Below, piece by piece: positions 26,774 through 33,791 of a stretch of 64,000 nucleotides of DNA. The notes below the pieces were generated by a model. The model was not told the origin of the DNA. It worked only from the letters and a program-made list of their open reading frames with translations, and made no database searches. A program made the translations under genes and the position numbers. How positions within the stretch are numbered: the first letter of the stretch is position 1; each line of letters starts with the position of its first letter. Source of the DNA: JAISFI01 sp031553775 (GTDB taxonomy: Bacteria > Bacteroidota > Bacteroidia > Bacteroidales > Azobacteroidaceae); contig JAVBLA010000030.1 of the NCBI GenBank assembly GCA_031553775.1, positions 5,313-69,312 of the forward strand. The letters are read 5' to 3'.

Positions 26774-27001
26774 TTAAAACATCAAAGTTAGTAAAAATTT
26801 ATTGGTATGTGTGCGAACGAAAATGATTCTTTTTACCGGATTTCCTTCCCAGTCGAAAACATGCACCTCATTGGATGATAGAAAAGAAAAGTTTTCTTCT
26901 TCATAGTTCATATTGGCATATAAGCCATAAATAAGTACAATAGTTACGCTGTTTTTCTGTATGTAGTTTTTAAAAATGATTTTATTACTTTTGCAAATCA
27001 A
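26774..27001 (-). pseudogene. Decayed propeller gene tail (remnant 3)
   Basis: Open minus-strand frame with VTIVLIYGLYANMNYEEE followed by SNEVHVFDWEGNPVKRIIF, the penultimate blade of a TolB-like propeller. It then runs into unrelated VRTHTNKFLL and stops before the final blade motif. There is no signal peptide. Its GLYANMNYEE matches remnant 1, and its DWEGNPVKR matches remnant 2, so the three are cousins. It overlaps the promoter region of the divergent SNF2 gene. Confidence 0.68.
26986..26993 (+). promoter_or_regulatory. Bacteroides-type -7 box of the SNF2 gene
   Basis: TACTTTTG fits the TAnnTTTG consensus and lies 19 bases before the start codon, so the leader would be very short. No clear TTTG box is seen at the -33 position. 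Confidence 0.5.
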
Positions 27002-27012
27002 AATTTATACAT

Positions 27013-30000
27013 ATGGCTAAAAAATTCGGACAAACATGGTGGGGTCAACAATGGCTCAATTCTCTTTCAAATATAGACTATAGCAACCGGTTGCCGCGTG
27101 GTAGTGCATATGCCAATAAAGGCGCGGTAACGAGTATTTCTATCAATGAAAATCAGATTGTAGCAAAAGTTAAAGGTTCCCGTCCAAAGCCGTATGATGT
27201 AACAATTATTATTCCTCCGTTTTTTGAACCGGAAATCAAAAAACTAATTTCAGCATTAGCTAAAAAGCCGGCTATCATATCCAAACTGCTCAACCGGGAA
27301 CTTGACCCTGAAATTTTGAATATTGCCGAGCAACAGGGCTTGAAAGTATTTCCCCGGCAATGGACGGATTTTAAAATGCAATGTTCCTGTCCCGATTGGG
27401 CGGTTCCCTGCAAACATTTGGCTGCTGTTATCTATAAAATCAGTGCGGAAATTGATAATAACCCGTTTCTTGTTTTTAGCTTACATAAAGTGAACCTGAT
27501 AGAAGAGTTGAAAAAGGAAAATATTTTCATCCAAAAGGAAAATCTGAAGATTCCCTCTATCCGTGAAATATTATTGTCGTCTGAAGAAAAACTTTCCGGG
27601 AAGAAAAAACAAAATAAAGCAGCAGTAAATGATTTGAATTTCAGGGATTTAAATTTTTCCAATCTATCTCCGATCCATGAATCGTTGATTCAATTGGTAG
27701 AAGACAAACCTGTTTTTTATCAGCAATCCGGAAATTTCCGTGATAAATATGCTGTTGGCATCCGGAAAGCTGTACGAAATATGCAACGTTTGATGACCGG
27801 GAAAGCAGTTTTGGAAGATTTTTTCTCAATCAAATCTTCTAAACCGCTTAATCATCACACAGATGTGACACTTTTCATTGATGAACAGAATAAAGTAACA
27901 ATCAAAGCTTCTGAAAAAATATCATTTTCTCCTTCGGAAATGATCAAAGAATTATGGGAAATTCCGGTTTCTCATGCCAACGACTACCAGATATCAGTGG
28001 CTACGCTTCGGTATGCTTTATTATTTGCCTGTAATCTGGTAGCTACAGGTTCTGTAGTTCCTCAAATCGTTCAGTTGGATAACCGGAAATTTGCGGTTCG
28101 TTGGTTACCGGCCATGTTGAGTAAAGAGGTGCGACAATTAGTCGAAAAATTCGAATCGTTCATGCCTGGAGTTTTGCTTTTCTTTCAAGGAAAAAACAAA
28201 ACAGCTATTGGGGAAGGACAGGCAACCCATTTGCTTTCTATATTTCTGAACGAATGGATGTCGCGTTTAACGGAAATATCACCGGATGACATCTATTTGA
28301 ATTTATTTTTCAACAATCAACCTTATCCATTTAATAAACCGGGAGAAAGCGCATTGCCAGGAAGAGTGAGTCAATGGCTCCAACGTTATTATCTTACACA
28401 GGGAAAATACAAATCGTCCATTGTGGTCGAAGAATTGTTGATGAACGAATTTCAATTAAACCTTACTGTTAAGAAAAATGATAAATCTTTGTCAAAACCG
28501 GCTTATCTGAAAGACGTTTTGAATTTGAAAAAATATGATCAGGAAAGATTTGAAATCTTACAATCTGTGGCAAATTTATCTTCTTTTGTACCAGGTTTGG
28601 ATGAATATATCAACAGCAAAGGGAAGGAAGAGATTATCCTTGACACGAAAAGTTTTGCCCCATTTCTGATGCAGGCAATTCCAGCCATTCAATTGCTGGA
28701 TATTGACATTTTATTGCCGAAATCGTTACAGCAAATCCTTCGTCCCAAACCCAGCATCAAGGTTAAATCGAAAGCCAAAGACGGCAAAGGATTCCTGCGT
28801 CTGGAAAAATTGCTGGATTTCGATTGGCAGGTTTCGATTGGTGATACTTTAATGGATGAAGAAGAATTCCGCAAGTTATTAAAACACTCGGACGGTTTGA
28901 TCCGATTCAAAACGAATTATATTTACGTTAATCCCGAAGAACTGCAAAAGCTTTACAAACATTTTTCTTCGGCCAAAACATTGTCTTCATTTGAAATGCT
29001 CCGGGCAGTACTCAGCGGAGAATATCAGGGCGCTAAAATCGCGTTAACGAATGAAGTGAAAGCACTGATCCGGCAATTAACGGAACAGGATATTGTCGCT
29101 TTGCCTCAGGGTCTGAATGCTTCGCTGCGTCCCTATCAGCATCGCGGTTTTTCGTGGATGTATCGCAACTCTCAAATCGGTTTCGGAAGTATTATCGCCG
29201 ACGATATGGGATTGGGAAAAACCTTGCAGGTAATTGCAACGATACTGAAATACAAGGAAGACGGATTCCTGCAAAAAGAAAAAGCGCTGGTCGTTGCTCC
29301 GACAGGATTAATTACGAACTGGCAGGCGGAAATCGAGAAATTTGCGCCCTCACTCCGGTGTAATGTCTATCATGGCGCCACCCGTCAATTAGAGGATAAA
29401 ACGGATTTCGACGTTTTGCTGACCACGTATGGAATGGTGCGTTCGGATGCCGATAAACTCAAAAAAATGAAATGGCAGGTGGTGGTGACCGACGAAGCTC
29501 AAAATATTAAGAATCATGATACGGCTCAGAGTAAGGCGGTTAAAAGTATTCCCGCCAATACCTTCATTGCGATGAGCGGTACGCCGGTGGAAAACCGTTT
29601 GAGCGAACTTTGGAGTATTGCAGATTTTTCCAATCGCGGATTTCTCGGTAGTGTCAAAGACTTCAAAGAAGATTTTGCTGTCCCGATTCAGAACCAGAAT
29701 GATTTAAAAGCAGCAGAAAAATTAAAGAAAATTACTGCTCCGTTTTTGATGCGCCGCCTGAAATCTGATAAAACCATCATCACCGACCTTCCGGATAAGA
29801 TTGAAATGGATGCATACAGCCAGTTGACTAAGGAGCAGGCAGGTTTGTATGAAAAGACACTGGAAAAAGCCATGCAAGCTATTGAAGGCATTGAAGGCAA
29901 AGATCATAAGGCGTTGTTTGTGCGTCAGGGATTGGTGTTGCAGATGATGCTGGCGTTAAAACAAATTTGCAATCACCCGACTCAGTTCCTGAAAAACAAT

Positions 30001-30540
30001 GTTCTGGATGCTTCCCTTTCCGGAAAAATGGAATTGCTTTTTGACCGTTTGGAAAATATAGTTGATAATAATGAGAAAGTACTTATTTTCACTCAATTTA
30101 CCGAGATGGGAGAGTTGCTTAAACATTTCATTGCAGAACGTTTTGGCGAAACTCCTTTATATTATCATGGCGGATGCAGTATCAAGCAGCGCAAAGAAAT
30201 GGTCGATACTTTTCAAACCAATCGTGCAGACAAAATCTTTATTCTTTCGCTGAAAGCAGCGGGAACAGGTTTGAATCTTACGGCTGCTAACCATGTTATC
30301 CATTACGATTTGTGGTGGAATCCGGCAGTAGAAGCTCAGGCCACCGACCGTGCTTACCGCATCGGACAAACGAAAAATGTAGTAGTACATCGTTTTATCA
30401 CTAAATCGACTTTTGAAGAACGTATCAACGAAATGATACAAAATAAAAAAGCCTTAGCCGATCTGACAGTGTCGACTGGTGAAAACTGGATTGGCAACCT
30501 GAGTAATAAGGAATTGAAAGATTTGTTTGAATTGAAATAA
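27013..30540 (+). CDS. SWIM zinc-finger SNF2-family helicase
   Basis: 1175-residue DNA translocase. An N-terminal SWIM zinc finger sits at about residues 123-134 (CSCPDWAVPCKH). The SNF2 ATPase follows: Walker A DDMGLGKT near 730, Walker B DEAQ near 826, motif III MSGTPVENRLSELW, and the helicase C lobe ending in the SNF2-typical QATDRAYRIGQTKNVVVHRF near 1108. The long central region (about 200-700) is a SWIM-linked segment common in bacterial HepA/SNF2 proteins. Such enzymes remodel DNA-protein complexes using ATP; many are found in defence islands. The gene stands alone, divergent from RhuM and between 28-base direct repeats. Confidence 0.93.
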   Translation: MAKKFGQTWWGQQWLNSLSNIDYSNRLPRGSAYANKGAVTSISINENQIVAKVKGSRPKPYDVTIIIPPFFEPEIKKLISALAKKPAIISKLLNRELDPEILNIAEQQGLKVFPRQWTDFKMQCSCPDWAVPCKHLAAVIYKISAEIDNNPFLVFSLHKVNLIEELKKENIFIQKENLKIPSIREILLSSEEKLSGKKKQNKAAVNDLNFRDLNFSNLSPIHESLIQLVEDKPVFYQQSGNFRDKYAVGIRKAVRNMQRLMTGKAVLEDFFSIKSSKPLNHHTDVTLFIDEQNKVTIKASEKISFSPSEMIKELWEIPVSHANDYQISVATLRYALLFACNLVATGSVVPQIVQLDNRKFAVRWLPAMLSKEVRQLVEKFESFMPGVLLFFQGKNKTAIGEGQATHLLSIFLNEWMSRLTEISPDDIYLNLFFNNQPYPFNKPGESALPGRVSQWLQRYYLTQGKYKSSIVVEELLMNEFQLNLTVKKNDKSLSKPAYLKDVLNLKKYDQERFEILQSVANLSSFVPGLDEYINSKGKEEIILDTKSFAPFLMQAIPAIQLLDIDILLPKSLQQILRPKPSIKVKSKAKDGKGFLRLEKLLDFDWQVSIGDTLMDEEEFRKLLKHSDGLIRFKTNYIYVNPEELQKLYKHFSSAKTLSSFEMLRAVLSGEYQGAKIALTNEVKALIRQLTEQDIVALPQGLNASLRPYQHRGFSWMYRNSQIGFGSIIADDMGLGKTLQVIATILKYKEDGFLQKEKALVVAPTGLITNWQAEIEKFAPSLRCNVYHGATRQLEDKTDFDVLLTTYGMVRSDADKLKKMKWQVVVTDEAQNIKNHDTAQSKAVKSIPANTFIAMSGTPVENRLSELWSIADFSNRGFLGSVKDFKEDFAVPIQNQNDLKAAEKLKKITAPFLMRRLKSDKTIITDLPDKIEMDAYSQLTKEQAGLYEKTLEKAMQAIEGIEGKDHKALFVRQGLVLQMMLALKQICNHPTQFLKNNVLDASLSGKMELLFDRLENIVDNNEKVLIFTQFTEMGELLKHFIAERFGETPLYYHGGCSIKQRKEMVDTFQTNRADKIFILSLKAAGTGLNLTAANHVIHYDLWWNPAVEAQATDRAYRIGQTKNVVVHRFITKSTFEERINEMIQNKKALADLTVSTGENWIGNLSNKELKDLFELK

Positions 30541-30547
30541 ATTGTAC

Positions 30548-30576
30548 TTTTATTGCAGAAAAAACATTTGCCTTCA
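30548..30576. repeat. Direct repeat, right copy (zinc-finger gene fragment)
   Basis: 29 bases matching 25564-25591 with one extra A. On the minus strand it encodes FEGKCFFCNK in an intact frame, i.e. the N-terminal zinc finger of the pRiA4b-like gene. No further part of that gene is present here. Confidence 0.62.
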
Positions 30577-30636
30577 AATTTACACTTTGGATTGCGCTTT
30601 GGAAGAGCATTTTGTATCGGAATCTTTGAGAACTAA

Positions 30637-30876
30637 TCCGAAAACAACTCAAAACCGGATTATACAATTACCGGTATTCTGCCTGGCAGTACGAACAATG
30701 GCAGTGTTGTTTATCCATCTCATTCGATGCAACAGCAAATGGATTCGATAATAAAAGCCCCAAAGAAAAAAAAGTCAATCCCTTCTATTATACTGATCGA
30801 CGAAAAGGGCATTATCATTGCCCGGAACTTAAGGGGAAATGATTTGATGAAGAAGATTGATGATGTTTTGAGGTAG
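30637..30876 (+). pseudogene. Internally deleted thioredoxin-family (AhpC/TSA with DUF4369) gene
   Basis: An open frame of 79 codons without a proper start. It begins SENNSKPDYTITGILPGST, the N-terminal strand of the DUF4369 domain found in Bacteroidetes periplasmic thioredoxins, and then joins directly to KKKKSIPSIILIDEKGIII and ARNLRGNDLMKKIDDVL, the C-terminal end of the thioredoxin fold. The CxxC active site and several hundred bases between are missing. The remaining part of the 30541-30907 gap holds only the direct repeat. Confidence 0.7.
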
Positions 30877-30907
30877 TTTTTATACGTCCAGTATTTGCTG
30901 AAAATAA

Positions 30908-33259
30908 TTATTCTTCCAATATCATCCGTGCCAAAAATATTCCCCCAGCCTTATTTCCCGGTTGAGCCCGCAACCGTACGCTTACCTTACTTTTCCCTTT
31001 CGTCAACTGAAAAGGAACAACATAAACCCCGTCAAAATACTCATTCGGTTTTTTTCCGGTTAATTCCTCTGTTGCAATCCATTCATTTTCTATTAAGATG
31101 TCAAATTTGCGACCACCCCCATCACTTCCCCAATACGTTAGAACTAAACGGGCAGGACGGGATGGGTTTACATTCATCTCGAAAGAAAAATAATCCTGGG
31201 TATCACACCATTTTTTACCCAAAGCGCCATCTCCTTTTCCTACTTTATTTCCTTTGAAATGATGGTCGATTTCCGACTGTTGTTCATTGGGCCGGAAGTA
31301 ATCCAGGGTCAAGCGTTCAAGTTCTCTCAATCGTTCCTGTTCTGCTTCGTACTCTTCTTTTACGACTCTCCATTCTTCCGGATTATAACAGGAAAAATAA
31401 ATCGAATAATATCCGGAATATTTTTTATAAAAAGGAATGAACCCGATATTGGAGGGCAATCCCGATGTCGTTTCAAATACGGTTTTACTTTCGCCTGCCG
31501 GTTTCATCCAAGTGTTCATATCCGGAGTTGTTTCCAAAAAAGCAATCGTTTTTTCATTCGGATCGGTGATTCCGGCAAGGACAATCGGTCCGTTCAAAAA
31601 TGCAGATTGATGGTCATCTCCCAAAAGCAACTCTTTCCGAAGGCTTTTAGTCATTTCTATTTCAATCACATCTCCGTTTTTCCAGGTTCTATCGATAGAA
31701 ACATACGAACCCGGAGTATTCGAAAAATGTTGCATTTTTCCATTGATCCTGATCGCATATTTAGAAGTAGCCCATTCCGGATAACGGATATGGAAAGTAA
31801 TGCGCTGAGGATTTAAACAAGCAACTTTAATGGTAGAATGGTCCGAATCGGGGAATGCGGTCTCCTGCCTGATTTTCATCCCTTTTCGCGTCCAGTCCAG
31901 TTCCGAAGCAATAAACAGATTGACAAATAATTCATTTTCATTTTCCGCATAAATCTCTTCTGCATACTTCACATGATTTTCAAATCCGGTACCTACACAA
32001 CACCAAAAATCTCCATCCTTCGAAGAAAAGGATTTTTTAGAGTTATAAGCCAACGAAAGATAATAAACCACCATTCCGGTTTCCGGATTCTGAGAGGATA
32101 ATATATGGTTGTACAAAGCTCTTTCGTAAAAATCCATATAACGGGCGGTCGGCTCCCAGGCAAAAAGATGGCGGGTTAACTTCAACATATTATAAGTATT
32201 ACAGGTTTCGGTAGTCTTATCAGATAATGAGACTTTTCCCGGAACCTCGAAATGCTCATGATTGCTGTTACCTCCAATGCAATAAGAATGGTCGTCCCGG
32301 ATGATATCCCAGAAATAGGTAGCGATCGTTTTGTCTTTTGCCCGGTTCCTTAATTCATAAGAACGGGCTGCCCCGACTATTTTAGGGATTTGTGTATTTG
32401 CATGAAATCCTGCCAGTTGATCTTTTCTTTGCGACAAAGGATCCAATACCAACTTGTGATAAAATTTATCGGCTAATTCCAGGTGTTTCGGATTTCCTGT
32501 AATCGCGTAGACATTATAAAGAGCATCGTTGATACCGCCTGTTTCACAATAAATCATTTGCTGCCACTGATCGTCCGTCAGGTTTTCGAACTTTTTATCT
32601 GCCCAGTCGGTTAAGTCGACAACAATTGTCCTAGCCGTTTCATTGCCTGTGTACAAATAGGTATCGACCAGACCGGCAAACAATTTATGAATATTATACC
32701 AGGGCACCCATATCCCGTTGATCCATCCGGTAGATACTTCCCTGAAATCACCATTAGCCATTTCATCCCAGATTTTTTCTTTTCCCGGAACACCACCCAC
32801 ATAACCGGTTCCGATGGCATCCTGGCAGCGTTTCAGTTCACTGATACAATAATCCAATTTAGTTTTTACGGCAGCATCTCCCGATGTTGCATAAAGCATG
32901 GACAAGGCAGAAATGTAATGACCGAAACAAAAACCGCTTTGGGTAGAATTTTCCCAGCCTCCGTATATCTGCCCTTTTACCGGCAATCCGGCATTCTCAT
33001 GAAAACGATTCAGGAAACGATCGGGTTCCAGACTCATCAGCCACTTCCGGTCGGCTTCCATCGCTGTTTTAAAAGGTCCGTCAAATAAACGAACCTGATT
33101 CAACGGAAGGGGATAAGCTTTAATAGGAACCTGCGGCTGTACCTGCATGCGGGAATCATTCATCAACGGGACATAGCTTTGCGCATTTGCCTGATTCGCA
33201 TGGATGATAAAGAATAAGGATAATAAGAGATTAAGCAATATTTTTTTCATGATATTCAT
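30908..33259 (-). CDS. GH127 beta-L-arabinofuranosidase
   Basis: 783 residues of glycoside hydrolase family 127 (formerly DUF1680), which removes beta-L-arabinofuranosyl units from plant glycoproteins and pectins. A signal peptide ends near ANAQ. Compared with HypBA1, the zinc-cysteine site is intact: Glu351 and Cys353 (TETCNTYN), Cys420-Cys421 (DFWCCVG), with Cys420 as the likely nucleophile and Glu335 (NHEHF) at the acid/base position with the same spacing. The C-terminal 130 residues form a beta-sandwich. ATG at 33259 or 33250 are both possible starts. Its neighbours PL9 and the symporter suggest use of pectin side chains. No SusC/SusD pair is nearby. Confidence 0.93.
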   Translation of the reverse strand: MNIMKKILLNLLLSLFFIIHANQANAQSYVPLMNDSRMQVQPQVPIKAYPLPLNQVRLFDGPFKTAMEADRKWLMSLEPDRFLNRFHENAGLPVKGQIYGGWENSTQSGFCFGHYISALSMLYATSGDAAVKTKLDYCISELKRCQDAIGTGYVGGVPGKEKIWDEMANGDFREVSTGWINGIWVPWYNIHKLFAGLVDTYLYTGNETARTIVVDLTDWADKKFENLTDDQWQQMIYCETGGINDALYNVYAITGNPKHLELADKFYHKLVLDPLSQRKDQLAGFHANTQIPKIVGAARSYELRNRAKDKTIATYFWDIIRDDHSYCIGGNSNHEHFEVPGKVSLSDKTTETCNTYNMLKLTRHLFAWEPTARYMDFYERALYNHILSSQNPETGMVVYYLSLAYNSKKSFSSKDGDFWCCVGTGFENHVKYAEEIYAENENELFVNLFIASELDWTRKGMKIRQETAFPDSDHSTIKVACLNPQRITFHIRYPEWATSKYAIRINGKMQHFSNTPGSYVSIDRTWKNGDVIEIEMTKSLRKELLLGDDHQSAFLNGPIVLAGITDPNEKTIAFLETTPDMNTWMKPAGESKTVFETTSGLPSNIGFIPFYKKYSGYYSIYFSCYNPEEWRVVKEEYEAEQERLRELERLTLDYFRPNEQQSEIDHHFKGNKVGKGDGALGKKWCDTQDYFSFEMNVNPSRPARLVLTYWGSDGGGRKFDILIENEWIATEELTGKKPNEYFDGVYVVPFQLTKGKSKVSVRLRAQPGNKAGGIFLARMILEE

Positions 33260-33367
33260 TAAGTTCTATATAGTATTGTCATTCAGTAAAATACAAGGAT
33301 TATTTTCTCTTATTGCATGATTATCCACACGTTTCCCCAGGAAGATAGGTTATAATTCGCTTTTAAT

Positions 33368-33444
33368 CGTCATTGCGAGGAGGAACGACGAAGCAATCTC
33401 CCTGATAATCGAGGGAGATTGCTTCGCTATCGCTCGCAATGACG
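33368..33444. repeat. Palindromic intergenic repeat
   Basis: CGTCATTGCGAG (33368-33379) pairs with CTCGCAATGACG (33433-33444), and inside it CGAAGCAATCTCCCT pairs with AGGGAGATTGCTTCG around an 8-base loop. The sequence resembles the widely spread CGTCATTGCGAG-type repeats of many bacterial phyla. Only one copy is in this window. The remainder of the 33260-33791 gap holds the dispersed repeat and the PL9 promoter. Confidence 0.75.
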
Positions 33445-33510
33445 ACGTTTTTTTATTTTTAACAGCCTCTATGGGAAATATGCAAATAATCATACTATAC
33501 TACTAAACAA

Positions 33511-33657
33511 AAGTATTGTTTTTTCCACATAAAAAAAATAACAAATTATGCCGGGATTTTCTTCCAAAATCACAACAAGCTAATAATAAATCGTTTACGA
33601 AATAATCAAAAATGGAGAATAGCAAAATACAGTACTTCTTTTGCCAATGATGTCCCT
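33511..33657. repeat. Dispersed intergenic repeat, copy 2
   Basis: Homologous over its length to 22877-23025. The best conserved part is the end, GTACTTCTTTTGCCAATGAT then GTCCCT. It lies upstream of GH127 (minus strand) and of the PL9 gene (plus strand). Confidence 0.55.
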
Positions 33658-33738
33658 CCGTACACTTCATTTTCCTCTTTGATCAATTTTTCCTTCTTTT
33701 CCGTTAAATTTTCCACATCAGATTCTTTACTGCCACTC

Positions 33739-33746
33739 TATCTTTG
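33739..33746 (+). promoter_or_regulatory. Bacteroides-type -7 box of the PL9 gene
   Basis: TATCTTTG fits TAnnTTTG and lies 46 bases before the ATG at 33792. Confidence 0.5.
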
Positions 33747-33791
33747 CCCCGGAAACATTCGAACCGATATTCAAACATTAAATAAAAATCC

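Noticed and set aside
26774..27001. The 75-codon open frame as a real small protein.
   Set aside because: It has no signal peptide, begins inside a propeller blade and matches two other broken tails nearby.
33368..33444. Idea that the palindrome is part of a CRISPR array.
   Set aside because: Only one unit is present, with no regular spacers and no cas genes.
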